Shown piece by piece: positions 24,725 through 35,219 of a DNA stretch of 64,000 nucleotides. The DNA is from Desmodus rotundus. Taxonomy: Eukaryota > Chordata > Mammalia > Chiroptera > Phyllostomidae. The stretch is from NCBI RefSeq assembly GCF_022682495.2, contig NC_071397.1:17432739-17496738 (forward strand), written 5' to 3'. Under the pieces are notes generated by a model. That model did no database searches and had not been told where the DNA came from. It saw nothing but the letters and a program-made list of their open reading frames with translations. A program made the translations under genes and the position numbers. The stretch's first letter is position 1. Every line of letters starts with the position of its first letter.

Positions 24725-24840
24725 TTTAGAGCCCTGAAAGGCAGGAATCATACTTTTCTATCTATGTGCTTTAGTAATCATTTTATTCTGTGCCACATAG
24801 TAGATGCTGAGTGAATATTTGGTGATAAAAAGGAGTGAAT
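24725..24840 (+). repeat. L2 3'-end relic
   Basis: CTGAAAGGCAGGAATCATAC, CACATAGTAGATGCTGAGTG and AATATTTGGTGATAAA. Confidence 0.65.
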
Positions 24841-26715
24841 GATGTTAAAAATACAAGGAAGGCCCTTCCTGACCCTGAAACTTAGCCCCCTCATTTAAAA
24901 TTTTTGTGCTTATATTCCAACATTAAAACTTCATTCCCTCATAAATCAGTTATGTACCCAGAAAGTATCCAGCTATGATGCAAAATATTCCTGGATGTTA
25001 AATGTGTTAAACCCTTTCCATCTGTTGTTTCTTTAGCAGGAATTAGCTGTCCACATTGCTGTCTCTCTTGATTCCTTGCTGATGAGGTTGGGCATGGGGC
25101 AGGCGCAGATGTCCCTGGGACTGGGCTGAAGTCAGAAAGGGCCCTGTACAGAGGACACCCCAGGGCTGTGAGGAGGGGCCCGAAGACTCCTCTCTCTCCT
25201 GATCTTAGCAGCTGGCCCCTGGCCACCCTGCCTTCCCAGCAGCCCCTCCTCCTGACATAATGGGAATCCTTCACTTTGTCTCACAGATTTTTGTCAGCTG
25301 GGCAGGGCACAGAGGTGAGGAAAGAAATGAAGAGAGAAGAGGAAAAGGGGGAGCAACAAAGCAAGCACGAGAAGACGGGAGACACAGGACTGTGAAGAGT
25401 GAAGAGAGAAAAAGGAGGAAGGGAGGCTGGACAGGAGCAGGGGGTAGATTGTGTTTGCAGCGCAATGCCTCCAGCAATAGTATCGTCGTCATTGCACCTG
25501 AGCAGGTGCGCAAAGATTCCATGTATTCATTAAACAACATGAAAATGGAACACGTTTCTATGGGCCTCGTCAGAAATCTTGGCAGATGCAGTCAGGAGGT
25601 GCACGCCGCTTCTGAGATGTGATTTTCAGTAGTGTCTACTGTACTTTTGATTGGGGATGAGAAAAAGAGGAAAAGGGCATGGATTGTGCGTTTTTAAAAA
25701 ATCATTTTGAAAATTTTCTCTCCAAGTGGATTTTGCCTTAGGCCACGTTGAGCTGCTTCGAATAGCCATGTGAGCATGAGCCATGCCCGGGGGCCTGCCA
25801 GTGGTCTCTGGGCCACACAAAAGGCCATGCCAAGGGCCCATTTCGTTGAAATAGCCCACTGTGTCCCATCTGGAGGGCATGCCCTTCATGGCCCACAGCC
25901 TCCCCTTACTCCAGCATTGTTCATAACTTCTATTCCCCTCTATTCCACTTCTGCTGTGACCTCAGTGTCCCTGTCTCGCACTCAGACATCTGAAGTGTGT
26001 GACTGAAGCAAAGAGTGTTTTGTTCCCAGCGGAACAAGGCTCAGGGAGACCGGCAGCACCAGAGACAGGAGTGGGCACCGTTAGTCACTGAACTAGAGCT
26101 GAGCAGTGTGCAGGATCCCCACGACAAACACCACCTTTCCCTGGGAAGGCAGCCAAGGCCTGGAGCCCTGCGTAGGAAATCCCCCGTGAGAGGCCCTTCC
26201 TGAGCACCACAGAAAATGGTTCTTTTCATAGGCTCCGAGTCCCCTTCCTTTCTAGCCGTAAAGGCCGACATCACATCCCCTGTCCTGGCCCTCTGCACTC
26301 AGTTCCGTGCCAAATGCCCCAACCCAGGAGCCCCATGGCTGCTGCATCATTCTCTTTCCCCTCCACACTCAGCGGGCTTCCCCCAGCCTTCAGAAACCTC
26401 CTGCTTTTTGAAGCTCCCTCCATCCAGTGCTCAGTGCCTCACATGTGCAGCTATTCAATGTCATGACCTAACATCTCCAGAGGCTCCTCTGGTTTGAACA
26501 GAAATGATTTGTTGACTTTGCCAGATTAGCAAGGGGAGCAAATTCCACAGATGCCTCTGTCCCTAAGTCTCAAACTTCAGCCCTCCAGTTTGATAGCGGG
26601 AGTAACGTGGTGAGGGGAGGCAGCCTAAGACTGCACAGAACAACTACAGAAGAGGCACTCTTTATGGAGCAAAGACTAGCTGGCAGGCAACTGTCAAAGC
26701 CTCTCTTGTGGACTT
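24840..26715. other. Intergenic sequence, no gene seen
   Basis: Nothing coding is supported. A purine-rich run lies at about 25310-25440 (AG-rich plus strand). The 120-codon open frame crossing it at 25260-25622 is a low-complexity artefact. Possible old L2 pieces at 26230-26500 are too weak to call. Confidence 0.5.
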
Positions 26716-26830
26716 AAATATTCAATCCTGTCAATAGCCTTCTGTAGTAGATGCTATTACTAACCCCATTTTACAGAGAAGAAAATAGAAGCCCAGAGAT
26801 GGTAAGTAACGTGCCAAGGCCCCAGGGTAG
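26715..26830 (-). repeat. MIR relic
   Basis: AACCCCATTTTACAGAGAAG, AAATAGAAGCCCAGAGATGG and TAAGTAACGTGCCAAGG, reverse MIR. Confidence 0.8.
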
Positions 26831-27218
26831 GCAGAGGCAGACGAAGGTGTGCCTGGGGGAGGCCTCTCTTGGCATGCCCTGAGGGTAGCAGGAGACTTGG
26901 ATTTCTCTGGCACGCCTTGGTGGGTTACTTCAGGCCAGCCATGCTCATTTTGTTTCAAGTCTCCATTCCCCAATCAGAAAAAGTATGGCGATGAAGTATC
27001 TTGGGATACTTGCATAAGGTGATGCTGAGATTTTTTTCCCCCTAATGATAAATGTACTCAGAAAAATCTCCAAATTTTCTGGACTAGGGAAAAGGGATGA
27101 AGTAGGTGGCACAACTGATATTCAGTGACCCCTAAAGTCTCCATCTGTGCAAAGCACCCCTCTGTCCAGGCCAGGCCTTTGGGTTTCCAGGGCAGAGTTC
27201 TCAGGTGGGTACAAAGAG

Positions 27219-27636
27219 CGAAACCAGAAAAGTCGGTGGTCACGCTGCCTGTCACTACCAGAACCAGTAAGTAGAGACAAGGATCAAATCTTTATAGGTG
27301 CTTTATTCAGATGCCAGTGATCTGAGAAGACAGTGGGGTGTGTACCCTTAAAAACTATCTTAACATCTCATCTCAAGCCAACCTCTTACAAAGGGAGAAG
27401 AAAAGGGTAGGTAAGGGGTTTGGAAAAATGTTAATCAGATAAGAGTTGCAGTCTGTGGCAATTTTCCTGGCATTTCTTTATCTGTGACGCAACAATTCTT
27501 TATCTGAGTCACTGACGTTCCTTCCCTGGAATACAAGGGCTCACATAGAGCCCTTGGGCACAAAGGTTGAATTGCCTGTGGTTGACTTCCTGGAGTCAAG
27601 TAGGTCATGCATTCCAGTTCCTGAGTTCCCCTATCA
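27219..27636 (-). mobile_element. ERV1-like LTR A (3' LTR)
   Basis: About 418 bp. Read on the minus strand it starts TGATAGGGGAACTC (right edge 27636) directly after a polypurine tract (complement of 27637-27648, TTCCCCCTGTTA on the plus strand). It carries AATAAA (complement near 27303) and ends near 27219, where the expected CA is mutated. It is alignable over nearly its whole length with LTR B at 31693-32160. AGAG lies at 27215-27218, next to its outer edge. The tract position makes it a 3' LTR; decayed internal sequence continues to about 27790. Confidence 0.7.
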
Positions 27637-27799
27637 TTCCCCCTGTTAGTTTTCAATTATCTTATTTCTATAAGATAAGTTTAGCTAAAGAAATACAAAC
27701 TAAAACCACATAAAAGCAGATAAGATTATTTTAAAATCATTTTGCTGTTGAATAAACAGTCTTTCCGCATATTGCCTGTCCTGCAGGCAATTTGATGTG

Positions 27800-28012
27800 A
27801 CCTTCGGCATAAGATACATTAGTGAATTGAACAGACACTTCTCCAAGGAGGACATACAGAGGGCACATAGACATATAAGAGAATGCTCGGCATCACTAGC
27901 CATCAGAGGGATGCAAATTAAAACTGCAGTGAGATACCACTTCACACCAGTCAGAATAGTCATCATTAACAAATCAGCAAACAAGTGTTGGAGAGGATGT
28001 GGAGAAAAGGGT
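27800..28012 (+). mobile_element. L1 ORF2 fragment
   Basis: Codes in plus for [20 protein letters not shown] and onward to [13 protein letters not shown], a short segment of L1 ORF2 C-terminal region. It is an inverted, similar copy of part of the L1 at 28685-29565. Confidence 0.85.
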
Positions 28013-28092
28013 GGTGTTGCAATTCATCTAAAATAGTGTTTAGTACAGTGAAACAAAAGTTTCACACTTCCCAGCTAGGGCTACATTAGCAT

Positions 28093-28316
28093 GGCTTTTG
28101 TTGTTGTCGTTGTTTGTTTGTTTTTTGTTTTTGTTTTAGAGAAGTGACAGAAGGGACAAAGAGAGGGAGAGAAACATCAATGTGTGGTTGCCTCTCACGT
28201 GCCCCCTACCAGGGACCTGGCCCACAACCCAGGCATGTGCCCGGACTGGGAATCAAACTGGAGAGCCTTTGGTTCACAGGCCGGCACTCAATCCACTGAG
28301 CCACGCCAGCCAGGGC
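28093..28316 (-). mobile_element. Ves-type SINE
   Basis: Complete reverse copy with a GTT/GTTT-rich tail complement and head complement CCACGCCAGCCAGGGC. Perfect 12-bp duplications CTACATTAGCAT lie at 28081-28092 and 28317-28328. Confidence 0.96.
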
Positions 28317-28684
28317 CTACATTAGCATTTTTTAAAGAAAACATTTCTATCTTCCAGAGTTACCATAGGTCCCTGATTATCTTTCCAGAGAAATACAAAT
28401 GCCTACGAGACATGAAATAAAAGTTTGTTTGACATAGGTTCCCCAAAAAGGCAGTGCTGAGTCTTAACCTGATATTCCAGGTCCTGCCATTCAAAAGCAA
28501 ACAACAGTTGAGAGTCCTGGTCAACCAGAAAGCAACATAAAGCATCTTTAACTCCAACACTGAATTCCAGAGGCTGTCCCCAGGTATACGTTCTATGCAA
28601 TGTCATTTATGACCCTTAAGTCTTGTGTGGGGAGTGGCAGAGCTGAATTAGTTCATATTCCTGAATCTTCTGAATTACTGGGTA

Positions 28685-29565
28685 TATTCTTTATTTTTTA
28701 TTGTTGTTCAGTTACAGTCATCCCAACTCTTCCCCTGTTGCTCTCCCCTGCCCCGCCCACACCCCCACTCCCTCAGCTAGTTCCCACCCTGTTGTCCTTT
28801 TCCATGGGTCCTTCATACATATTCCTCAACTAGACCCTTCCCCTGTTGTCCCCCGTTTTCTCTCTCTCCCCTCTCCTCTGGTCACTGTCAGTTTGTTCTT
28901 TATTTCCATGTCTCTGGTTCTATTGTGCTCATTTGTTTATTTTGTTCATTAGATTCCACTTATAGGTGAGATCATATGGTATTTGTCTTTCACCACCTGG
29001 CTTATTTTACTTAGCATAATGCTCTCCAGATCCATCCATGCTGTGGTGAAGGGTAGGAGTTCCTACTTTCTTTCTGCTGCATAGAATTCCATTGTGTAAA
29101 TGTATCACAGGTTTTTGATCCACTCATGTACTGATGGGCACTAAGGCTGTTTCCAGCACTTGGCTATTATAAATAATGCTGCTATGAACATTGGGGTGCA
29201 TAGGTTCTTTTGAACTGGTGATTCAGGATTCTTAGGGTATAATCCTAGTAATGGGATCACTGGATCAAAAGGCAGTTCCATTTTTAGTTTTTTGAGAAAA
29301 TTCCATATTGCTTTCCACTGTGGCTGCACCAGTCTGCATTCCTACCAACAGTGTACTAGGGTTCCCTTTTCTCCACATCCTCTCCAACACTTGTTTGCTG
29401 ATTTGTTAATGATGACTACTCTGACCGGTGTGAAGTGGTATCTCATTGCGTTTTTAATTTGCATCTCTCTGATGGCTAGTGATGTCGAGCATTCTCTCAT
29501 ATGTCTATGTGCCCTCTGTATGTTCTCCCTGGAGAAGTGTCTGTTCACATCCTTTCTTGGGCGTA
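28685..29565 (-). mobile_element. Young L1, 5'-truncated, 3' end
   Basis: On the minus strand it carries the ORF2 C-terminus (including [13 protein letters not shown] and a later frame [20 protein letters not shown]) followed by a GA-rich 3' UTR. Frame breaks make it inactive. It is more intact than the L1 relics at 32 kb or 59 kb. Confidence 0.88.
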
Positions 29566-29821
29566 TTCTTTCTAGGGTCTCCTTCTGCAAGGGATACCGC
29601 CTCATATTGGGAGTCCCTTCCCCGGGTTTGGGGTCAACTTTAACAAGGGAGGCTCGCTAAGTCCTCCCGGGCCTTCCAGCAGCCCACACAGTGGGGTTTA
29701 CTGAATTCTCAGTTTCTTCTGGCCAGGGACACTTTTCTCCTCACTGTTTCAAAACGAACTGCTGGGCATACTCTGGAGGAACATGTAGGTGGAGCTGTTC
29801 TTCTGGAGAGAGAATGATTTT

Positions 29822-29980
29822 CAATCCCCAGTAAGGACACATGCCTGGGTTGTGGGCCACGTCCCCAGTTCGGGGCGCGCAAGAGGCAACTTATCAATAT
29901 ATCTCTCACACCTCAATGTTTCTCTTCCTCTCCCTGTCTTCCTCTCTCTCTAAAAATAAAATAAATAAGATCTTTTGTAA
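29822..29980 (+). mobile_element. 5'-truncated Ves-type SINE
   Basis: Begins inside the B-box region (TTTTCAATCCCCAGTAAGG), continues GCCTGGGTTGTGGGCC, CT body and AAATAAAATAAATAAG tail. The tRNA head is missing. Confidence 0.85.
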
Positions 29981-30289
29981 AAAATCCCTTCCCAGAAGAG
30001 GAAAACTGTATCTCCCACAGCACATTCTAAGGGCTTCAAAAAAAAATTGGCTTTCAGGGCTTCCAGAAATTCTAGTTACAGTTCAGTTAGAGCTCTATTG
30101 ACCATGGAATATTTCACTCTGGTATCAATCAAAGAGGACTGAAGTTTTGTCCACTGTTAGTTTTACCCAAATTCTCAGACTCTCACCCCCTTTTTCCCTC
30201 GCTTGGGCATTCATTGTTCCAGTGCTCTTTTCCCTTGCACTGTGATTGCCCTGCCTCAGTAGAGGCTTCTCCACGGAGTTTGGTTACCT

Positions 30290-30820
30290 GATGGATTCAG
30301 GATGGAGAGACCAGTTCAGGCTCACCTCCTTCAGCTCCTTCAGCTGAGTAAGAAGGAGGATCCCCCAGGGCTGGAGGGGCAATGGGAACCCTGGCCATGC
30401 TTGCAGCAGCCCTTCCTGATATTCTTGGTCTTCTGAGCTTCTGCTGTCTGCCACAGGCTTCCCTTTTCTCTGGACCATTTTCCCATTTCCCTGATCTTTG
30501 ACAAAACAACTCTAATTGCAGTGTAGTACAGTAGTTTAAAGACTCGTTCAGCAGCCAGCATTCTCCTGAGTCCAGATTATACATAAGCCAAGCAGTATAA
30601 CAACCCCCCCCCCCCATTTTCTTAGGTCCATAAGCATAGGTCGACCAGTCAGCCATTTGCGCTCCAAAGGGCTACGTGCTGGAATGGAGGATCTCCCTCC
30701 CCATCCTACCAAGCAGAGCTCTGCAGTATCACACAAACCAGATGGCACCTTAATTCCTGTCAACCGTTCTGAGTCATAACCTGGGACTGCAGTTCTGAAC
30801 CAGAAAGCGCAATGATTCAT
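30290..30820 (-). pseudogene. Possible ERV gag-like remnant
   Basis: The minus-strand frames at 30820-30548 and 30656-30297 look like one broken reading frame. They lie between two LTRs of an ERV1-like element, in the same orientation, with a proline-rich end holding PPSY, the form of a retroviral late-domain motif. Similarity to gammaretroviral gag is only a general impression. The frame is interrupted and could not make a working protein. Confidence 0.3.
30604..30615. repeat. (C)12 homopolymer
   Basis: Twelve cytosines in a row on the plus strand, prone to assembly error. Confidence 0.9.
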
Positions 30821-30870
30821 TTGAAAGTGAAGGTGACGGGGAGGCCAAGAATTGGAGGAGAGTCCCAGAG

Positions 30871-31149
30871 TGAAATCACTTGGCAGCTCCTAGGGAGTCT
30901 CCAGCCCAGGTGTTACGGAATAGCAAGTGGGGCCCTGCTGCCCACGGTCACCCTCTGGAGGCAAATGTTTGGTGATCAAGGAAAGAAGTCTTTATTCAAA
31001 AATTACACGATTTGGAATAACAGTTTTCCACAGGCATTAGTCACTTATGCCTATCAATTACGGCTAAAATCTTTAACTCTAGTTACAGCTTTAATCACTT
31101 AAACCTATCAATTAAGGCCAAACTCTTTGAAACCTGAGTTCTCCTATCA
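30871..31149 (-). mobile_element. ERV1-like LTR C, deleted
   Basis: About 279 bp, minus strand TGATAGGAGAACTC to GATTTCA. It keeps the same two ends as LTR B, a duplicated TTAATCACTT/CCTATCAATTA block in U3 and AATAAAG (complement near 30991), but lacks most of central U3. A polypurine tract (plus ATTCCCACTGTTAG, 31148-31161) lies at its upstream edge. AGAG at 30867-30870 touches its outer edge. Confidence 0.65.
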
Positions 31150-31692
31150 TTCCCACTGTTAGTTTTAACTATCTTATTTCTATAGAGTTTACAAACTGAA
31201 ACAACAGAAGATACAAAAGCTACCCAATTTTGGAAGACTGGCAGGCTTCTGCCTCAGAGCCTGCCCCCTCTACAACACCCAAAGAAGAATAACCTTGCCA
31301 CCCTCTGCCAGGCCAGCCTGATCCAAGGCTGTGCCCAGAGTTCCTTCCCTTCCAAAATACTGCCCCTTGGGAAATGCAGGCAGCTGCAGAACAATCATCC
31401 GGGCATTCTGGAAGAAGAAGAGGGAGCCAGAGAATGATAAAGCCTGAGAGCCTGTCATTTATTTCAAATCGAGCCCATAATCCCATGCTGGAGGCATTCA
31501 GCTTCTCAGCCAATCCCGTCTTAGACCATTTACCATTGCCTTGGGCAACCTCCTCCTACGTGCCCCTTCCTACTCCTCCCCAGTGATCTGATCAGATCTG
31601 TCTACATCACAAGCAGCCAGCAGGACTCCCGGCCCAATACCCAGACTTACTGGAGAGAGTACTGGAGGTGTCCTGATGGAGTTGCCAGGAAA
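31150..31692 (-). mobile_element. ERV internal remnant between LTRs B and C
   Basis: 543 bp between the upstream edge of LTR C and the end of LTR B. Reading on the minus strand it starts TTTCCTGGCAACTCCATC, where a primer-binding site is expected, has a donor-like CCAGTAAGTC further on, and finishes at the polypurine tract. No open viral gene is recognisable; nearly all the coding region has been deleted. Confidence 0.5.
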
Positions 31693-32160
31693 TGAAATTG
31701 GAAAAGTCAGTGTCCATGCTGCCTGTCACTACCAGAACCCAGAAGTAGAGGCAAGAATTGAATCTTTATGGGCGCTGTATCAATGCCAGTGACCTGAGAA
31801 GATGGCAGGTTATGTACCCTCAAGAACCGTATTAACATCTCATCCCAAGCTGACCTTTTCCACAGGGAGAAGGAAAGGGTAGGTAAGGGGTTTGGGAAAA
31901 GGTTAATCAGATAGGACTTGCAGTGCCCGGCAATTTCCCTAGTATTTCTTTATCTGTGGATGGCTCAGATACCGCCTTGATCACCTGCAGACCCCTGGTG
32001 CACAAAGGTTGAATTGCTGGTGGACCTCCTGGAGTCACATAGGTGGTGCATTCCAATCCCTGGAGTAACAGCTTTCCACTTGCTTTAATCACTTAAGCCT
32101 GTCAATTATGACTGAAGCCAAAATGAAGCTAAAATCTTTAACTCTTGATTTCCCCTATCA
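31693..32160 (-). mobile_element. ERV1-like LTR B (5' LTR)
   Basis: 468 bp, minus strand TGATAGGGGAAATC to CCAATTTCA. AGAG at 32161-32164 lies against its outer edge and matches the AGAG beside LTR C and beside LTR A, as a 4-bp gammaretroviral-type duplication would. Confidence 0.72.
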
Positions 32161-32229
32161 AGAGGGTTTGTCACTCAGTGACTTAGAGGACACACAGACC
32201 CTGCACACCTGGATGGGTCAATCTGAGCC

Positions 32230-32834
32230 CCTTATTTTTTAAAATGTCAATAGTACTTTTTTTTTAAATTGAGGTATAATTGACATAACATTATATTAGT
32301 TCCAGGGTTACAATGTAACGATATTTGTATATATGGCAAAATGACCACCACAATAAGTCCAGTGAATATCTATTACCATACATAGTTACAAAATTTTTTC
32401 CCTCATGATGAGAACTTTTAAGATACACACTCTTAGCTACTTTCAAATATCCGATGCAGTATTAACTAGAGTCACCATACTATAATTACGGTCTCATGAC
32501 GTTCATTTTATAACTGGAAATTTGTAGTTTTTGACCCCTTTCACTCATTACCCCACCCTCACTCCTTGTCTCAGGCAACCACCAATCCATTCTCTATATC
32601 CGTGAGCTTGGTTTTTTTTTTTTTTTTAAGATTTCATGTATAAGTTAGATCTATTGTATTTATCCTTTTCTGTCTGACTTATTTTACTTAGCATAATGCC
32701 TTCCACGTCCATCCATGCTGTTGCAAATAGCAAGATTTCAGTCTCTTTTATGGCTGAATAATGTTCCATTATATATAATGTTCCGTGTATACATACCTAT
32801 ATATATATTTGTGATATATATAAATGTGATATAT
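32230..32834 (-). mobile_element. Old L1 3' region, left part
   Basis: Reverse-orientation L1 3' UTR and ORF2 end: AATTGAGGTATAATTGACAT, CTCATTACCCCACCCTCACT, GACTTATTTTACTTAGCAT and GGCTGAATAATGTTCCATTA. It is cut by a mariner element and resumes at about 33505. Confidence 0.88.
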
Positions 32835-33505
32835 GAAGGTCTGTCCAGAAAAAGTCCAGCCATTGTTAATATAACAAGAACAGTTTGCGGGCAACATTGA
32901 TGTAAACTGGCAGCCAAGCGGAGTGGACTGGAATGCACATGCCTGAATGGACAAGGACGACTTCACTGTACTAGTCAGTGGGGGCGGTAGATGTCGTTGA
33001 GTGAGTGTGTGGACTGTGTGGTCACATCACATTCAAATGATTGAGTGAGTAGAGCAATAAATATGCATCAAATTTTGTGTTAAGCTTGAACATTCCTCCA
33101 CGGAAGCTATTCGGATGATTCAGAAGGCCGCAGCTGTGGGCAACTGGTGATTTGCAGCTTCATCACAAAAATGTGCCCACACAGTTCATGCATCACATCT
33201 CGTGCAGAGTTTTTTGGCAAAACATCAAATCACCCAGGTGACTCAGCCCCTCTACAGCTCAAATTTGGCACCCTGCAACTTCTAACTTTTCCCAAAATTA
33301 AAATCACCTTTGAAAGGGAAGAGATGTCAGACCATCGATGAGATACAGGAAAATACGACAGGGCAGCTGATGGCAACTGTGAGAACGTTGTGAGGTCCCA
33401 AGGTGCCTACTTTGAAGGGGACTGAGGCATCATTGTCCTATGTACGATGTTTCAATAAATGCCTGTTTTTCCTAGTACATGGCTGGAGACCTTCTGGACA
33501 GAATA
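32835..33505 (+). mobile_element. Second mariner family, internally deleted
   Basis: About 670 bp inserted in an AT-rich TA run of the L1. Ends: GAAGGTCTGTCCAGAAAAAG on the left, GACCTTCTGGACAGAATA on the right. Plus-strand frames hold a decayed N-terminal transposase piece (ICIKFCVKLEHSSTEAIRMI) and a C-terminal piece (LKSPLKGKRCQTIDEIQENT when frames are followed by eye), with the catalytic centre deleted. This points to a mauritiana/cecropia-type lineage distinct from the copies at 21 and 52 kb. Confidence 0.78.
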
Positions 33506-33690
33506 TATATATGTCTCACATTTTCTTGACCCATTCACCCACTGACGGACATTTGGGTGTTTCCATATCTTGGATTTTGTAAATGATACTGCAGCGAGCA
33601 TGGTGGTGCAGATATCTCTTTGAGTTGGAGTTTTGATTTTCTTTGGATAAATACCCAGGAATTCCTGGATTATATCTGAACTCCTTATTG
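33505..33690 (-). mobile_element. Old L1, right part after the mariner
   Basis: TTTTCTTGACCCATTCACCC, ACGGACATTTGGGTGTTTCC and GATAAATACCCAGGAATTCC continue the L1 of 32230-32834. Confidence 0.85.
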
Positions 33691-33826
33691 AAAGAGAGCT
33701 GCCCTGTGCGTCCTCACTCACAACAGCAGGGAAGACACTGACCAGTGCTAGTCAGAGTTGAGCTCAGCAGTCTCTCCAGTTCAACTCCCTTGAGTAAGAG
33801 GGGAGTTCATGCTTTGATATGAGATG

Positions 33827-34298
33827 TGTGAATAAAGAAGGGGGTCTGTGATAAATCTGACAAGTTCAGTGGCAGAGTGTAACTTCCCAGTGAGATCTGA
33901 TCATAAATTCCTAACTGGGGAGATCATGGGAGGCGGTCAAGACCCAGGCCTAGAACTTCTTCCCTGAAGGGTTTTTCTTTGCCTGCAGCAGCCCTGCCCA
34001 TTGTTCCAGCTACCTAGGTTGACACACCTTGGAACTCTCAGAGTAATCTTTTTCAGACCCCTCCCAGGCATAATCACCTTCCAGGGAGCACTTAATCTTG
34101 TTAACTATCTCGTACTTTGCTTTCTCCCACCTTCCTGTAATTTCCATACCTTCCTCCTTAATTCCACATGTATAGAAGAAACTGCAACACTATCACTCTG
34201 CAGAGCAGTTGAGATCATGCTTCCCAGCATGGCATCAGTTCGGCTCAAATAAACTCTTACAAAAATTCTCTACAGGTTTGGACATTCTTACATCGACA
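33827..34298 (+). mobile_element. Solo LTR of an ERV1-like element
   Basis: 472 bp starting TGTGAATAAAG and ending ACATCGACA, with a polyadenylation signal in GGCTCAAATAAACTCTTAC (34234-34252) near the 3' end. Identical 4-bp GATG at 33823-33826 and 34299-34302 is the expected target duplication. No internal sequence is attached, so it arose by LTR-LTR recombination. It is unrelated to LTRs A-C. Confidence 0.72.
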
Positions 34299-34539
34299 GA
34301 TGGAGTTGTAACTACTATTTCAGACACCAGGGGCCATATGATCAGGGATGTCAGACTCCTCTGCCAAGAACCCCAGTGACTGCCCGCTGCCTGCAGCAGG
34401 AAGTCCACAGCCTTTATCTGGGCTTCAAGGAGCTCCAGGAGCCTACTCTCACCTTTCTGCCTTGGCCCCTGTCTTCTTAGAAACTCACGAGTACCCGCTC
34501 TGCCAATTTTGACTGATTTGGCAGCATCTTAAGAATTAA

Positions 34540-35215
34540 TGTTTATCTTTGGTGGAAGATGCAGTGTCATATTTGGTTGATTCTAAGATGCACACTTTTT
34601 CTCGTTTTAACATCTGTAGGGTAAGTGGAGGCAGTCTGGCTTCCTCACCCAGGTGTCTGGGTAGCTAAGGGGAGCAGTGTTCCCATAGCCTTGGAGGCAC
34701 CTGATAACCAGTGTTCTCACAGCCTTGAGACTGGGTCCGATAAACTGTTCCCATAACACAAAGTGGGCTCGCATGCACAGGGTTATGTTATGTTGTGTAA
34801 TGTTCTGCAATTTTTTTCTGGCTTTGTTCCCATCTCGTACTTAAACGAGTAGGGGCTTCTCACTAGAGAGAGACACGCAAGGGGACAGGTGCCATGATGG
34901 GTGCCACGCTGGGGAGCAAGGGCCATGACACGTGCCACACAGAGACATGTAGATAGACATGCAGCTTGCAGTGTGCGCGGCTCACCCACCCGTGAATAAG
35001 GGCATGTCGGGCATCCCGACGGCTCTGTGAATATTAATCCGTCTGCACAGACACCATGGACCTGCCCGGCCCTGAATGGTCGCAACACAACATGTTATTG
35101 ATTTAACATTGATCTTACAATCGGTGGCATGTCATTGTTCATTTGGCAGCACTTTTTCTTTAATAGTGATTCCTGAAATAAAGGTGTATCTTACAAGCAA
35201 AGGCGCCTCAGGTTT
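34540..35215. repeat. DNA-transposon-like palindrome split by an LTR
   Basis: The left half has GATTCTAAGATGCACACTTT (34580-34599), the right half AATAAAGGTGTATCTTACAA (35179-35198); these are near inverted repeats. The halves, 34540-34613 and 35089-35215, are separated by the insert at 34614-35088. Family not recognised. Confidence 0.4.
34614..35088 (-). mobile_element. LTR-like insertion
   Basis: About 475 bp; on the minus strand it begins GTGTTGCGACCATTCAGG and ends CCACTTACCCTACAG. AACAT occurs on both sides (34609-34613 and 35089-35093). The TGTTGCGACC start and ACA end look like a betaretrovirus-like (ERV2) LTR. Minus-strand CGTACTTAAACGAG-type motifs lie mid-element, but no clear polyadenylation signal was seen. 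Confidence 0.45.
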
Positions 35216-35219
35216 GATG

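Noticed and set aside
25260..25622. 120-codon K/R/E-rich frame
   Set aside because: Arises from a purine-rich low-complexity tract.
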